Of a stretch of DNA of 64,000 bases, positions 1-10,518 are shown piece by piece. The DNA is taken from positions 1,856,692 through 1,920,691 of the forward strand of contig NZ_CANMFD010000001.1 of assembly GCF_947496995.1 (NCBI RefSeq), in the 5' to 3' direction. Source of the stretch: an uncultured Roseibium sp. GTDB taxonomy: Bacteria; Pseudomonadota; Alphaproteobacteria; Rhizobiales; Stappiaceae. Positions within the stretch are counted from its first letter, which is position 1. The number at the start of each line of letters is the position of its first letter. A model generated the notes under the pieces. That model ran no database searches. It saw nothing but the letters and a program-made list of their open reading frames with translations, and was not told the DNA's origin. The translations under genes were made by a program, and so were the position numbers.

Positions 1-1
1 G

Positions 2-433
2 ATGGATGTCGGCGGCTCACCGCTTGCCAATGTGATCAGCGAATTCACCACTTTTCGCCTCGGCAAGGAAATCGACGGCGCCCAGTACCGTGATGCCGAC
101 GAACAATGGTTCAAGCAGATCGTCTCCGGCGTGGTCGAGGACCAGAAGTTTCTCGACCCCTTTATCCATACGGCGCTGACGGAAGACTGGCCGCTGAAGC
201 GGATCGACAGCCTGCTGCGCGCCATCCTGCGCTCCGGCTCCTATGAGCTGCTGCGCCGCAAGGATGTCCCGGCCAAGGTCATCATTTCCGAGTACATCGA
301 CGTCGCGAAGGCCTTCTTCGAGGAAGACGAGCCGGGTCTCGTCAACGGTGTGCTCGACCGCCTGGCCCACGACCTGCGCAACGCGGAATTTGATGCCGAT
401 ACCGAGGTCAGCAAGGTTGATGGTGCCTCCTGA
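2..433 (+). CDS. nusB: Transcription antitermination factor NusB (5' end cut by window)
   Basis: NusB binds boxA RNA together with NusE (S10) and takes part in processive antitermination of rRNA operons. The visible 143 codons cover the all-helical NusB domain, with the conserved segments [21 protein letters not shown] and [13 protein letters not shown] and the end of the fold at FVNGVLD-type sequence. The N-terminal 15-25 residues lie before the window, so the first visible Met is internal. It is followed two bases later by thiL, the usual alphaproteobacterial ribH-nusB-thiL order, so the genes are probably co-transcribed. Recognition is confident. Confidence 0.93.
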   Translation: MDVGGSPLANVISEFTTFRLGKEIDGAQYRDADEQWFKQIVSGVVEDQKFLDPFIHTALTEDWPLKRIDSLLRAILRSGSYELLRRKDVPAKVIISEYIDVAKAFFEEDEPGLVNGVLDRLAHDLRNAEFDADTEVSKVDGAS

Positions 434-435
434 TC

Positions 436-1434
436 ATGGATGGTGACCGGCCGGACGAATTTACGCTCATCCAGCGCTATTTCGCGCCGCTGGCGAACGA
501 TCCCGGGAGCCTCGGGCTGACGGACGACGCCGCGGTGCTCACACCCGAAGCCGGCCACGACCTTGTCCTGACAAAGGACATGCTGGCTGCCGACATACAC
601 TTTTTCTCCGAAGACGCGCCGGAGGCGATCGCCGCCAAGGCGCTCAGGGTCAATCTGTCGGATCTGGCCGCCAAGGGAGCCCGCCCGCGCGGCTACCTGA
701 TGGGGCTTGCTCTCCCCGCCGACTGGACGGAAACCTGGCTGGAGCGTTTCTGCAAGGGGCTGGCCGCGGACCAGGCCGCCTATGACGTTCAATTGCTGGG
801 AGGAGACACCATCCGCTCCGGAAACGGCCTGCAGATCTCCATTACCGCGATCGGCGAAGTGGAAACTGGCAAGACCGTCCGCCGGTCGGGAGCAAGCCCT
901 GGCGACATTCTTTTCGTGAGCGGCACCATTGGCGATGCCGCCGCCGGTCTCGAGGTCCGCCTTCACCCGCAATTCAGCCACGATCATGACCTGACCGAAA
1001 GCGAAGAACTGCATATTCTGGACCGCTATCTGCTGCCGCGGCCGAGAACCCGGCTGGCGGGGCTCATCACCCGGTTTGCCAGTGCCGCCCTCGATGTGTC
1101 CGACGGTCTGATTGCCGATTGCGGCCATATGGCGAAGGCCTCCGCCGTCGATATAACGATCGATGTGGGGCAGGTCCCGTTCTCCGGCGCGCTTCAGCAT
1201 CTCAAGGTGAAGTCGCCGCAATACTTCGCGCGCTGCCTCAATGGCGGTGACGACTATGAAATCCTGGCCAGCGTGCCGGCAGGCGAGGCGGCAGCCTTTC
1301 AGCAGGCGGCGCAAGCCGCCGGATGCCCCGTTGCTGAAATCGGCCGGGTAGAGCAAGGCCCTGGCGACGTTCATCTCACGGAAGCGGGCAAACCGTTCCG
1401 GCTCGATTCCGACAGCGGTTTTCGCCATTTTTGA
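436..1434 (+). CDS. thiL: Thiamine-monophosphate kinase ThiL
   Basis: This enzyme phosphorylates thiamine monophosphate to thiamine diphosphate with ATP, the last step of thiamine cofactor synthesis in the cytoplasm. The 332 aa match the family length. PurM-like kinase motifs are visible: the acidic DDAAVL near residue 30, GGDT near residue 120, and DVSDGLIADCGH near residue 220 for Mg-nucleotide binding. The ATG lies two bases after the nusB stop, so the genes appear translationally coupled. Nothing is abnormal in the sequence. Confidence 0.95.
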   Translation: MDGDRPDEFTLIQRYFAPLANDPGSLGLTDDAAVLTPEAGHDLVLTKDMLAADIHFFSEDAPEAIAAKALRVNLSDLAAKGARPRGYLMGLALPADWTETWLERFCKGLAADQAAYDVQLLGGDTIRSGNGLQISITAIGEVETGKTVRRSGASPGDILFVSGTIGDAAAGLEVRLHPQFSHDHDLTESEELHILDRYLLPRPRTRLAGLITRFASAALDVSDGLIADCGHMAKASAVDITIDVGQVPFSGALQHLKVKSPQYFARCLNGGDDYEILASVPAGEAAAFQQAAQAAGCPVAEIGRVEQGPGDVHLTEAGKPFRLDSDSGFRHF

Positions 1435-1521
1435 TCTGTCGCAGTGACTATCCCGTCATGGGCGAGCATGGTAAAAATCTGAACCCGCCTGTAACGAACC
1501 AAGCCATTCGAAAGATCAGCC

Positions 1522-2745
1522 ATGACTGCCGCAACTCCGGACGTATTCGTCGATGACCGTCTGGCCAAACGCAATGCGCTGCTTCTTGCTCTGTCTCAGG
1601 CCATCGGCGGTGCCTCGGCGTCCATCGTCATCGCGACCGGGCCCCTAGTCGGCTACATGATGCTGGAAACGGACAAGTCCCTTGCCACACTGCCGGTTTC
1701 GGCGATGGTTCTGGGGACGGCCTTCGGCACGATACCTGCAGGCATGATCATGCGCCGCTACGGTCGCAGGACAGGCTTCATGGGCGCGGCGCTGCTGGGA
1801 GCGCTTTCCGGCCTTCTGGCCTCCTACGCGGTTTTCGAGGACCGGTTCCTGCTGTTCGCGCTTGCGTGCTGCCTGGGCGGGCTGGCAGGGGCTTTTGTCC
1901 AGCAGTACAGGTTCGCTGCCGCCGATACGGCGAGCGATGCCTTCAAGCCCAAGGCGATCTCCTGGGTACTCGCCGGTGGCGTTCTGGCCGGCGTGGTCGG
2001 TCCGCAGACCGTGATTGCGACCAAGGACCTGTTCGAGCCGATCCTTTTCGCCGGCACCTATCTGGCGCAGGCCGGACTGGCGCTGATCGCCCTGTGCCTG
2101 CTTGCCTTCATCAAGATCCCCATCCCGCCGCGGCGCACGCACGCACAGGCCGGCGGGCGTCCGTTGCGCGTGATCATGGCGCAGCCGCGCTTCCTCGTGG
2201 CAGTGGCATGCGGGATCTGTTCCTACGCCCTGATGAGCCTGGTGATGACCGCCACCCCGCTGGCGATGATCGCCTGCGGCCTGACGGAAACCGATGCCGC
2301 GCTCGGAATTCAATGGCACGTGCTTGCCATGTTCGGACCGAGTTTCTTCACCGGAAGCCTGATTGCCCGCTTCGGCAAGGAACGGATTGTCTCCATCGGC
2401 CTGGCTCTCCTGGCGGGCTGCGCGGTGGTTGCGCTAACCGGGGTCGAGCTCAGCCATTTCTGGACGGCTCTTGTTCTGCTTGGCCTCGGCTGGAACTTCG
2501 GCTTCATCGGCGCGACGGCCATGCTGACCGACACATATCGGCCGGAAGAGCGCAACCTGGTCCAGGCGGTCAATGATTTTATGGTGTTCGGATTCGTGGC
2601 GGCGGCGTCCTTTTCCTCCGGTGCGCTTCTCAATATCTACGGCTGGAGCACGGTGAACATTCTCGTTTTCCCGTTCGTGGTGCTGTGTCTCGGTCTTCTG
2701 GTCTGGCTCGTTTTGGCTGAAAGAAAAGCAGTTACAACTGCTTAA
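1522..2745 (+). CDS. MFS transporter
   Basis: This 407-aa inner-membrane protein of the major facilitator superfamily has about twelve hydrophobic segments. The MFS loop 2-3 signature is visible as AGMIMRRYGRRTGF near residue 75. The N-terminal half is rich in Gly/Ala transmembrane segments, and the two halves are separated by a basic loop (PIPPRRTHAQAGGRP) near residue 200. The substrate cannot be told from sequence. The gene stands alone between thiL and hppA in the same direction, with an 87-bp gap after thiL. Confidence 0.88.
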   Translation: MTAATPDVFVDDRLAKRNALLLALSQAIGGASASIVIATGPLVGYMMLETDKSLATLPVSAMVLGTAFGTIPAGMIMRRYGRRTGFMGAALLGALSGLLASYAVFEDRFLLFALACCLGGLAGAFVQQYRFAAADTASDAFKPKAISWVLAGGVLAGVVGPQTVIATKDLFEPILFAGTYLAQAGLALIALCLLAFIKIPIPPRRTHAQAGGRPLRVIMAQPRFLVAVACGICSYALMSLVMTATPLAMIACGLTETDAALGIQWHVLAMFGPSFFTGSLIARFGKERIVSIGLALLAGCAVVALTGVELSHFWTALVLLGLGWNFGFIGATAMLTDTYRPEERNLVQAVNDFMVFGFVAAASFSSGALLNIYGWSTVNILVFPFVVLCLGLLVWLVLAERKAVTTA

Positions 2746-2963
2746 AGTTTTTCCCAAATTCTATTTCGTCAGCGCAACATAAATACTGCACTGCACCAAA
2801 TAATACCGCGACGGAACTAGCTAATTAGTCGATCTGAGAGCTTGACGAGCAGCTCTGCTTTGTTGCTATCGTGTCAATCCCTCACGCAGAGGAATCGGCG
2901 TGAGGCACAGTCAGGCGGGATAAACAAAAACAAAACCAGTCCGCCGCAGTTTTGGGAGGAAGC

Positions 2964-5102
2964 ATGATCGAGCTTGTCGTCATCATAATTTGTGGTCTCT
3001 TGTCCATCGCCTACGGCGCCTGGGCAATTCAATCCGTCATGGCGGCGGACGCGGGCAACGCCCGCATGCAGGAGATCGCCGGGGCGATCCAGGAAGGGGC
3101 CAAGGCTTATCTCAACCGTCAGTACACGACCATCGCCATTGTCGGTGCGGTTGTGTTCGTGATTGCCTGGTTACTGCTTTCCGGTCCGGCGGCAATCGGT
3201 TTTGCCATCGGCGCAATTCTTTCCGGAAGCGCCGGTTATATCGGCATGATGGTTTCCGTCCGCGCCAATGTGCGGACCGCTCAGGCCGCGAGCCAGAGCC
3301 TCGGGGCAGGTCTGGAGATCGCCTTCAAGTCCGGTGCTGTCACCGGTCTTCTCGTCGCCGGTCTGGCCCTTCTGGGCGTGGCCGTCTACTACGCCATCCT
3401 GACCAGGGTTATGGGATACGGCCCGACGGACCGCACGGTGATCGACGCACTCGTTGCACTCGGCTTCGGCGCGTCGCTGATCTCGATCTTCGCCCGTCTC
3501 GGCGGCGGTATCTTCACCAAGGGTGCGGATGTCGGCGGTGACCTTGTCGGCAAGGTGGAAGCCGGAATTCCCGAAGACGATCCTCGCAACCCGGCAACGA
3601 TCGCGGACAATGTCGGCGATAACGTCGGCGACTGCGCGGGCATGGCGGCCGATCTGTTCGAAACCTATGTGGTGACGGTCGTCGCCACCATGGTTCTGGC
3701 CTCCATCTACTTCTCCGGGGGGCAGGCCATCGAACTGATGCTGTTGCCGCTTCTGATCGGGGCAAGCTGTGTGGTGACGTCCATCATCGGAACCTTCTTC
3801 GTCAAGCTCGGCAAGAACAACTCGATCATGGGCGCCCTCTACAAGGGCTTCATCGCTACGGCTCTGCTGTCGGCGGTCGCGCTTGGCGGCATCATCTTCG
3901 GCTGGCTAGGTGCCGGTACCGAATACACCACGTCGGGAGGTTTCAGCTTCAACGGCTTCGACCTCTTCATCTGCGGCCTCGTCGGTCTGATCATCACCGG
4001 TCTGATCATCTGGGTGACCGAATATTACACCGGCACGGAATATCGGCCGGTGAGATCGATCGCCCAGGCGTCGGTGACCGGCCACGGCACCAACGTGATC
4101 CAGGGTCTTGCCGTGTCTCTTGAAGCAACGGCGCTTCCTGCGATCATCATCATTGCCGGCATTCTCGTCACCCATACGTTTGCGGGCCTGTTCGGCATCG
4201 CCATCGCGGTGACGACCATGCTGGCGCTGGCGGGGATGGTCGTGGCGCTGGACGCCTTCGGCCCCGTGACCGACAATGCCGGCGGCATTGCCGAAATGGC
4301 GGATCTGCCGGCGGAAGTCAGGTCAACGACGGATGCGCTCGACGCGGTCGGCAACACCACAAAGGCGGTGACCAAGGGCTATGCCATCGGGTCCGCCGGT
4401 CTGGGCGCGCTGGTGCTCTTCGCGGCCTATACGGAGGATCTGAAACACTTCTCCAGCACGGCGGTCGAGGGATCGATCTTCTACGGCATCGATGTCTCCA
4501 CGCTGTTCTCGCTGTCCAATCCCTATGTGGTGGCGGGGCTCCTGTTCGGTGGTCTTCTGCCGTATCTCTTCGGAGGTATCTCCATGACGGCCGTCGGCCG
4601 TGCGGCCGGAGCGGTGGTTGAGGAAGTCCGCCGTCAGTTCAAGGAGAAGCCCGGCATCATGCAGGGCACCGAACGGCCGGATTACGGCCGGGCGGTGGAC
4701 ATGCTGACCAAAGCCGCGATCAAGGAAATGATCCTGCCGTCGTTGCTGCCGGTGCTCTCGCCGATTGTCGTGTTCTTCGTGGTCAAGGCGGTGGCGACAC
4801 CTGCTGCTGCCTTTGCCGCACTGGGCGCGATGCTGCTTGGCGTGATCGTCACCGGTCTCTTCGTCGCCATTTCCATGACGGCGGGCGGTGGTGCCTGGGA
4901 CAATGCCAAGAAGTCCTTCGAGGACGGGTTCACCGACAAGGACGGTGTCACTCATCAGAAGGGCAGCGAAGCACACAAGGCATCGGTTACCGGCGACACT
5001 GTCGGCGATCCCTACAAGGATACTGCAGGTCCTGCAGTCAACCCGATGATCAAGATCACCAACATCGTCGCCCTGCTGCTTCTGGCGGTCCTGGCGCACT
5101 GA
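2964..5102 (+). CDS. hppA: K+-independent membrane H+-translocating pyrophosphatase
   Basis: This integral membrane pump couples hydrolysis of pyrophosphate to proton export. The protein has about 712 aa and 15-16 predicted membrane segments. Visible family motifs are the pyrophosphate-binding [25 protein letters not shown] region near residue 190 and the C-terminal [17 protein letters not shown] motif. The segment [10 protein letters not shown] carries Lys where K+-dependent enzymes carry Ala, which marks the K+-independent class. The ATG at 2964 has a strong GGAGGA 3 bases before it; the in-frame TTG at 2952 is rejected. A 218-bp gap upstream likely holds its promoter. An intrinsic terminator follows. 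Confidence 0.96.
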   Translation: MIELVVIIICGLLSIAYGAWAIQSVMAADAGNARMQEIAGAIQEGAKAYLNRQYTTIAIVGAVVFVIAWLLLSGPAAIGFAIGAILSGSAGYIGMMVSVRANVRTAQAASQSLGAGLEIAFKSGAVTGLLVAGLALLGVAVYYAILTRVMGYGPTDRTVIDALVALGFGASLISIFARLGGGIFTKGADVGGDLVGKVEAGIPEDDPRNPATIADNVGDNVGDCAGMAADLFETYVVTVVATMVLASIYFSGGQAIELMLLPLLIGASCVVTSIIGTFFVKLGKNNSIMGALYKGFIATALLSAVALGGIIFGWLGAGTEYTTSGGFSFNGFDLFICGLVGLIITGLIIWVTEYYTGTEYRPVRSIAQASVTGHGTNVIQGLAVSLEATALPAIIIIAGILVTHTFAGLFGIAIAVTTMLALAGMVVALDAFGPVTDNAGGIAEMADLPAEVRSTTDALDAVGNTTKAVTKGYAIGSAGLGALVLFAAYTEDLKHFSSTAVEGSIFYGIDVSTLFSLSNPYVVAGLLFGGLLPYLFGGISMTAVGRAAGAVVEEVRRQFKEKPGIMQGTERPDYGRAVDMLTKAAIKEMILPSLLPVLSPIVVFFVVKAVATPAAAFAALGAMLLGVIVTGLFVAISMTAGGGAWDNAKKSFEDGFTDKDGVTHQKGSEAHKASVTGDTVGDPYKDTAGPAVNPMIKITNIVALLLLAVLAH

Positions 5103-5224
5103 TCTCCATTGGTGCCTAGATCAGCGGGCGATAAGCCGGAAACGGCTTGTTGGCCAAAAGCTGATCGACTCCTGAATGGCAGAGCATCGGGCGTTTCTTA
5201 AACGCCTGACGCTCTGAAAGAAAA

Positions 5225-5252
5225 AACCCCGGCCGCTTTGGCCGGGGTTTCT
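5225..5252. terminator. Rho-independent terminator (bidirectional)
   Basis: A perfect 10-bp stem (5225-5234 pairs with 5240-5249) with a 5-nt loop is preceded by a run of A and followed by T. The A-tract on one side and T-tract on the other let it work for both the converging hppA and bamE-like transcripts. Confidence 0.9.
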
Positions 5253-5299
5253 CGTTGATGACCCGCGGATCATCCAAACCTGAATGAAGCGAAACGCTC

Positions 5300-5737
5300 T
5301 TAAAGACCGAGGCTCGGGTTTGCAGCGCCTCTGAGGATCTGCGTCAGGAAGCCGTAGTCGGCACCGCCCGTACGGGTCTTGCGGGTGACGATATCGACGA
5401 TCTTGCCGTCCTGCAGCGAGTAGTTGCCGAGATCCTGCACATAGCCGTCCTTGTCGAAATAAACGGCCACAACGCGCTGTTCGACAATGTCGGGCGCCAT
5501 GAAGGCGGTCGTCGCTGTCTTTTGCGAGATATAATAATAGGCATCGCCGTTGAGGCTCGACGTGGTTGACGGCGATCCGAGCACCAGCTCGACCTGCTCG
5601 CGGCTGGAGCCGACCTGAACCTGGTTCAGCATGTCGGTGGTGACCACGTGCCCATGCGTATAGGTGGACGTGAAACAGCCGCCCAGCGGCAGAGTAGCCA
5701 GAAGCGGAAGGATCAGGGCGCTTGCCTTGAAGTTCAT
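5300..5737 (-). CDS. Outer-membrane assembly lipoprotein, SmpA/OmlA (BamE) family
   Basis: This 145-aa protein has a lipoprotein signal peptide: a hydrophobic stretch followed by the lipobox LPLGGC, giving Cys21 as the lipidated residue. The body has the SmpA/OmlA fold pattern, with MLNQVQVGSSREQVELVLGSPS near residue 36 followed by a YYYIS strand. BamE family proteins are accessory members of the beta-barrel assembly machine in the outer membrane. It is divergent from the CBP3-like gene, and the promoters of both probably lie in the 123-bp gap. Confidence 0.88.
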   Translation of the reverse strand: MNFKASALILPLLATLPLGGCFTSTYTHGHVVTTDMLNQVQVGSSREQVELVLGSPSTTSSLNGDAYYYISQKTATTAFMAPDIVEQRVVAVYFDKDGYVQDLGNYSLQDGKIVDIVTRKTRTGGADYGFLTQILRGAANPSLGL

Positions 5738-5860
5738 TTAAGAAGTCCCGTTTGGCCAGATCGGTCTGGCTGCCTTTGAATTTCGTTGCTTGGCAAAATC
5801 TCTATCGTGGGATAGGGCACATGACAACAGCAGACTCGAATGAAGACTTTGGAGACCGTC

Positions 5861-6409
5861 ATGATTTTCGGCCTGTTCCGCCGCCGCAACCGCGATGCCG
5901 AGCACAAGGTCTATTGTGAAATCGTGGCTCAAGCACGGCAACCGGTATTTTATAGCGACTTCCATGTACCCGACACAATCGACGGCCGGTTCGACCTGAT
6001 CGTCGCCCATGCGGTATTGTATTTCCGGCGGATGCGCGGGGAGGGGAAGGCGGTTTCCGAGTTTACCCAGTATGTCTTCGATCTGTTTTTCCAGGACATG
6101 GATGCGTCCCTGCGCGAGATGGGCGTCAGCGACAGCCGCGTGCAGAAAAAGATCACTGTCATGGGGGAGGCCTTTTTCGGCCGCGCCAATGTCTACAACC
6201 CTGCCATAGACAACGCTGATGTCGAGGAGCTTGCCGCGGCGCTCGGCCGCAATATCTTCCCGGACAATCCCGAACCTGTCGCACAGACGCGCCTGGCACA
6301 TTATATCCTTGAGTCGGCAAGCCGACTTGGCGATCAGACGGCTGCGGATCTGATGAGCGGACAGATCAAATGGGCCGATCCGGAAGCGTTCAGGGACCTG
6401 CCGGTTTGA
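5861..6409 (+). CDS. Ubiquinol-cytochrome c chaperone (CBP3) family protein
   Basis: The 182-aa cytoplasmic protein resembles the bacterial branch of CBP3, the assembly chaperone for cytochrome b of the bc1 complex. The family pattern is YSDFHVPDTIDGRFDLIVAH near residue 35, followed by VFDLFFQDMDASLREMGVSD near residue 72 and GRANVYNPAI near residue 105. An ATG exists 21 bases upstream (5840), but the start at 5861 has a GGAGA 5-6 bases ahead and begins with the usual MIFGLFRRR. It sits upstream of DUF177, a common alphaproteobacterial arrangement. Confidence 0.85.
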   Translation: MIFGLFRRRNRDAEHKVYCEIVAQARQPVFYSDFHVPDTIDGRFDLIVAHAVLYFRRMRGEGKAVSEFTQYVFDLFFQDMDASLREMGVSDSRVQKKITVMGEAFFGRANVYNPAIDNADVEELAAALGRNIFPDNPEPVAQTRLAHYILESASRLGDQTAADLMSGQIKWADPEAFRDLPV

Positions 6410-6472
6410 AGTCGGCCAAAGACCCTCGGGCTGCAGACCCTCAGGCAAAAGGTACAAGAAGAAAGAAGACCC

Positions 6473-7039
6473 ATGGCAAAGGATAAATTTCCCTATTCCT
6501 TCAAGGTGACCGCCGCCAGTGTGATCGACAAGGACCAGACCGTCCTGGTGGCGCCGGACGAAGCCGGCCTGAAGGCGATCGACAAGGCGTTCGACCTTGA
6601 AGCGGTTCATGATCTGAAGGCGGAGTTCACCCTCAAGCCTTACCGCAAGGCGGGTCTCAGGGTGGTGGGGCCGATCTCCGCCACCATTACCCAGGTCTGT
6701 GTCGTATCGCTCGAACCGTTCCAGAGTTCCCTGAAGCTCGATGTCGACCGGACCTTCGAAGCCCATTCCGGCAAACAGCGGAAGATCAGGGACCTCAACG
6801 AGGACGGGGAAATCGAGATCGATCTTGAGTCGCTGGATCCGCCCGATGTCATCGTTGATGGGGTTCTGGACCTCGGTGCGGTCATCTGCGAGGAACTGGC
6901 CCTGTCGCTCGATCCGTTTCCGCGCAAGCCGGGCGTTGCCTTCGAAGGCGGTGACGTGGAAGCCGATGACGAGGTGACGGAGAAAAAGCCTTCGCCATTC
7001 GCCGCCCTGCAGGCCCTCAAGGACGCGAAGGAAAACTGA
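6473..7039 (+). CDS. DUF177 (YceD) family protein
   Basis: This is a 188-aa DUF177/YceD protein. Family members are genetically linked to 23S rRNA accumulation and usually lie beside rpmF or plsX. Here it precedes plsX, but no rpmF (L32) gene lies between them. Visible signatures are an ISATITQVCVVSLEPF core near residue 65 (with the conserved Cys) and an acidic tail with DPPDVIVDGVLDLGAVICEELALSLDPFPRKPG, which is very typical of this family. The C-terminus ends in a short basic/acidic low-complexity stretch. Confidence 0.9.
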   Translation: MAKDKFPYSFKVTAASVIDKDQTVLVAPDEAGLKAIDKAFDLEAVHDLKAEFTLKPYRKAGLRVVGPISATITQVCVVSLEPFQSSLKLDVDRTFEAHSGKQRKIRDLNEDGEIEIDLESLDPPDVIVDGVLDLGAVICEELALSLDPFPRKPGVAFEGGDVEADDEVTEKKPSPFAALQALKDAKEN

Positions 7040-7284
7040 TACTTTGCTCTCGTCCGACATGTGACGGCCCTGGCACCGGTTTGCTGCGGCAGGCCTGTGC
7101 TCCGGCCACTGTTTTTCCGCCGGTTTTCGGTCTCTCCACCCGTCAGGATGCGGAAAACGGTTGTCACTCCGTCCAAAACCGTTATGTTCGCGCCGGATCA
7201 GGGCCCCTGCCGAACCGGTGGGACATTGCGGGCGTACCGTCCAGGTGACGTCCTTTGTAGAAAAACGTTAAAAAGACCTTCTAA

Positions 7285-8349
7285 ATGGCGAAAACGATTC
7301 CGATTTCATTGGATGCCATGGGCGGCGATAACGGGGCCGAAGTTGTCATACCCGGTGCGGAAATCGCGCTTGTCCGCCATCCCGATATCCGCTTCCTTCT
7401 CTACGGCAACGAACAGGTTATCCGTCCGCTTCTGGAGAAATATCCCCGGGTGCGCGACGCTTCGACCGTCCATCACTGCGAAGTCGCCATTGCGATGGAT
7501 ACCAAACCGAGCCAGGCCCTGCGTCAGGGGCGGTGGCGCTCCAGCATGTGGCGGTCTATCGAAGCTGTGAAGACCGGAGAGGCGTCCGTCGCCGTTTCCG
7601 CCGGCAACACCGGCGCTCTCATGGCCATGTCCAAGTTCTGCCTGCGCACCATGGCCAATATCGAGCGGCCCGCCATTGCCGCCATCTGGCCGACGCTGCG
7701 CGGGGAATCGGTCGTGCTGGACGTCGGCGCGACCATCGGCGCCGATGCACAGCAGCTTATCGATTTCGCCATTCTGGGCGGCGCCATGGCCCGCGCTCTG
7801 TTTGGTATCCAGCGTCCCACGGTGGGTCTTCTCAATATCGGCGTTGAGGAAGTGAAAGGTCTGGAGGAGGTGCGCACGGCAGGCCGCCTGCTGCGCGAGA
7901 CGCCTTTGCGGTCTCTGAACTACGCCGGTTTTGTCGAAGGCGACGATCTTGGCAAGGGCACGGTCGACGTCGTCGTGACCGAGGGCTTTGCCGGCAATAT
8001 CGCCCTGAAAACGGCGGAAGGCACCGCCAAGCAGATCGGCGGTTACCTGCGATCGGCCATGAACCGCACTTTCATGTCCAAGATCGGTTATCTTTTTGCA
8101 AAGGGTGCGTTTGATCTGCTGCGCGAGAAAATGGACCCGCGCAAAGTCAATGGCGGTGTGTTTCTGGGGTTGAACGGCATCGTGATCAAGAGCCATGGCG
8201 GGACGGATGCGGAGGGCTATGCCTCCGCGATCGATCTGGCCTATGACATGGTGAAAAACGAATTGACCCACAAGATCGCCCAGGATCTTGTGCATTACCA
8301 TCGCGGCCGCTTCGCAGAAGCCGCGCCGACATCGGAAGGTGATTTGTGA
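7285..8349 (+). CDS. plsX: Phosphate acyltransferase PlsX
   Basis: PlsX converts acyl-ACP to acyl-phosphate for the first acylation of glycerol-3-phosphate. The 354 aa begin with the canonical [15 protein letters not shown] and contain [10 protein letters not shown] near residue 107, [12 protein letters not shown] near residue 180 and [23 protein letters not shown] near residue 220. It overlaps fabH by four bases, so translation is coupled, as in most bacteria. The 245-bp gap before it shows no gene. Confidence 0.96.
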   Translation: MAKTIPISLDAMGGDNGAEVVIPGAEIALVRHPDIRFLLYGNEQVIRPLLEKYPRVRDASTVHHCEVAIAMDTKPSQALRQGRWRSSMWRSIEAVKTGEASVAVSAGNTGALMAMSKFCLRTMANIERPAIAAIWPTLRGESVVLDVGATIGADAQQLIDFAILGGAMARALFGIQRPTVGLLNIGVEEVKGLEEVRTAGRLLRETPLRSLNYAGFVEGDDLGKGTVDVVVTEGFAGNIALKTAEGTAKQIGGYLRSAMNRTFMSKIGYLFAKGAFDLLREKMDPRKVNGGVFLGLNGIVIKSHGGTDAEGYASAIDLAYDMVKNELTHKIAQDLVHYHRGRFAEAAPTSEGDL

Positions 8350-9323
8350 GCGTTATCCGTTCAACCGTAACCGGCTGCGGAAGCTTCCTGCCGGAAAAAA
8401 TCCTGACGAATGATGATCTGTCCAAGATAGTCGACACGTCCGACGAGTGGATCGTTCAGCGTACCGGCATCCGGCAGCGCCATGTCGCGGCCGAAGGCGA
8501 GCTGACCTCGGATCTGGCTCTAGCGGCCGCCAGGCGAGCACTCGAGGCCGCCGGTCGCGATGCCCAGGATATCGACACCATCATCCTGGCGACGGCGACC
8601 CCGGACAATACCTTTCCGGCAACAGCAGTCACCGTGCAGGCCGGTCTCGGCATCCATCACGGCGCCGCCTTCGATATCCATGCCGTCTGTTCGGGTTTCG
8701 TCTACGCGCTGACCACCGCCGATGCCTACATTCGCACGGGACTTGCCAAACGCTGCCTCGTCATCGGCGCGGAAACCTTCTCCCGTATCCTCGACTGGGA
8801 GGACCGGACCACCTGTGTGCTGTTCGGCGACGGAGCAGGGGCTGTTGTCGTGGAAGCATCTGAAGGGACCGGCGGCAATGAAGACCGGGGCATCCTGACA
8901 TCGCATCTGCGCTCGGATGGCCGACACAAGGATAAACTCTATGTGGACGGGGGGCCGTCGTCGACGCAGACGGTCGGTCACCTGCGCATGGAAGGCCGCG
9001 AGGTCTACAAGCACGCGGTCGGAATGATCACCGACGTGATCGAGGACGCCTACAAGGCGACAGGTCTGACCTCCGAGGACCTGACCTGGTTCATACCGCA
9101 TCAGGCCAACAAGCGGATCATCGACGCCAGCGCCAAGAAGCTCGGCATCGCGCCGGAGAAGGTCGTTACCACCGTACAGTTGCATGGCAACACCTCTGCA
9201 GCTTCCATTCCGCTGGCTCTCGATACGGCTGTCAGGGACGGGCGCGTCAAGAAGAACGATCTCCTGATGCTCGAGGCAATGGGCGGCGGATTTACCTGGG
9301 GATCGGTTCTCCTGCGCTGGTAA
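8346..9323 (+). CDS. fabH: 3-oxoacyl-ACP synthase III FabH
   Basis: FabH condenses acetyl-CoA with malonyl-ACP to begin fatty acid synthesis. The 325 aa show the catalytic triad: Cys115 in AVCSGFVYA, His in HQANKRI near residue 252 and Asn in HGNTSAAS near residue 282. It starts with GTG overlapping the plsX stop by four bases. The downstream genes ihfA and merR follow in the same direction, the standard alphaproteobacterial cluster. Confidence 0.96.
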   Translation: MSVIRSTVTGCGSFLPEKILTNDDLSKIVDTSDEWIVQRTGIRQRHVAAEGELTSDLALAAARRALEAAGRDAQDIDTIILATATPDNTFPATAVTVQAGLGIHHGAAFDIHAVCSGFVYALTTADAYIRTGLAKRCLVIGAETFSRILDWEDRTTCVLFGDGAGAVVVEASEGTGGNEDRGILTSHLRSDGRHKDKLYVDGGPSSTQTVGHLRMEGREVYKHAVGMITDVIEDAYKATGLTSEDLTWFIPHQANKRIIDASAKKLGIAPEKVVTTVQLHGNTSAASIPLALDTAVRDGRVKKNDLLMLEAMGGGFTWGSVLLRW

Positions 9324-9467
9324 CCCTCCCTGCGGCCTAATTGCGATAAATCTTAACTTGACGCGGAGTTCTGGTTGACCGGCCCGCCGTGAGGCCGTAC
9401 CGTATCGCATTGCGTCGGAGTTCTCTTGCAAAATCAGCCAGATCACTGGCGTCGTTGAGGAGGGGTT

Positions 9468-9782
9468 ATGGGCAACCGGACTATTACCCGTGCGGATCTG
9501 TGTGAGGCCGTTTATCAAAAAGTGGGTCTGTCACGAACTGAATCATCCGAATTGGTCGAACGTGTACTTTCTGAAATTTCGGACTGTCTTGTCACGGGAG
9601 AATCGGTAAAATTGTCAAGCTTCGGTTCATTTGTGGTTCGTTCCAAGGGGGAACGTATCGGCCGCAATCCGAAGACAGGCGAGGAAGTCCCGATTTCACC
9701 GCGCCGTGTGATGGTGTTCAAGCCATCCAATGTTTTGAAGCAGCGGATCAATGATGCGCTCACAGGACAGGCCAGCAAATAA
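9468..9782 (+). CDS. ihfA: Integration host factor subunit alpha
   Basis: This 104-aa DNA-bending protein pairs with IhfB. The HU/IHF signature near residues 60-80 is visible as [23 protein letters not shown], which contains the beta-arm, and the N-terminus [12 protein letters not shown] is typical of IhfA. A strong ribosome site (GAGGAGGGG) precedes the ATG. IHF is also a usual cofactor of tyrosine integrases, which is relevant for the prophage in this window. Confidence 0.95.
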   Translation: MGNRTITRADLCEAVYQKVGLSRTESSELVERVLSEISDCLVTGESVKLSSFGSFVVRSKGERIGRNPKTGEEVPISPRRVMVFKPSNVLKQRINDALTGQASK

Positions 9783-9792
9783 ACAAGACCGG

Positions 9793-10398
9793 ATGAGTTC
9801 ACTGGATAAAAGCCCGGACGCCTTTAGAACCATCAGCGAGGTCGCTGACGACCTTGACCTGCCGCAACACGTGTTGCGGTTCTGGGAAACGCGGTTCTCT
9901 CATATCAAGCCGCTGAAACGCGGCGGAGGGCGACGCTATTACCGTCCGGACGATGTCGAGCTCTTGAAGGGAATTCGGCATCTGCTCTATGGAGAAGGCT
10001 ACACCATCAAGGGTGTGCAGCGTATCCTGAAGGAGCAAGGCCCGAGATTTGTCATGCAGATATGGCGGGAAGATGCTTCCCCGTTGCAGACAGCCGCACC
10101 GGCGGCGCCGGAGCCCGCAGACCATACAAACGGCGAGCAGACGCGCGCGGCATCGCACTCCACCGCAAACGGACACCAGGACAAGCTGCCCAGCGGCGTT
10201 CTGGCTGAAACGGCTCCCGACGCGGGCAGCCATTCCTCCTCCGGAGGTCTCAACATTCTCGGCAGGCTTCGCGGCGACAAGGCAGCGGCAAGCGTATCGG
10301 CGGCCCAGCCCGCAGTCGCCAAGGAAGATATCCGCCGGCTACAGTCCACCTTGTTCGAGCTTCTGGAATGCAAGCGCACACTCGATCAGGCGCGCTGA
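9793..10398 (+). CDS. MerR-family transcriptional regulator
   Basis: This 201-aa protein has an N-terminal MerR winged helix-turn-helix: [22 protein letters not shown], then [19 protein letters not shown] at about residues 40-60. The rest is Ala/Pro-rich and low in complexity, with no effector domain visible, and it ends in a short helix ([12 protein letters not shown]). This is the MerR gene found directly after ihfA in Alphaproteobacteria. The start at 9793 was preferred over in-frame 9751 because of the GACCGGATG context and to avoid overlap with ihfA. Confidence 0.88.
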   Translation: MSSLDKSPDAFRTISEVADDLDLPQHVLRFWETRFSHIKPLKRGGGRRYYRPDDVELLKGIRHLLYGEGYTIKGVQRILKEQGPRFVMQIWREDASPLQTAAPAAPEPADHTNGEQTRAASHSTANGHQDKLPSGVLAETAPDAGSHSSSGGLNILGRLRGDKAAASVSAAQPAVAKEDIRRLQSTLFELLECKRTLDQAR

Positions 10399-10518
10399 CA
10401 GCCTGATAAAGCATTCCATCTTCTCCTCACTCGACAACCTGTTTCAAATTGCCTGAATTCACTCGGGCGATGTCCTGAACGTGACATCCTCCGCTGTCAC
10501 GATCATTGATCCCCGGCG

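Noticed and set aside
241-1428. Long minus-strand frame under thiL
   Set aside because: Shadow of the clearly recognised thiL gene.
7040-7284. A possible rpmF (L32) gene between DUF177 and plsX
   Set aside because: No frame encodes the short basic L32 sequence; only non-coding DNA and a shadow frame of plsX are seen.
10399-10518. A tRNA gene expected after ihfA-merR in many Alphaproteobacteria
   Set aside because: No T-arm, acceptor stem or CCA pattern could be found in this gap.
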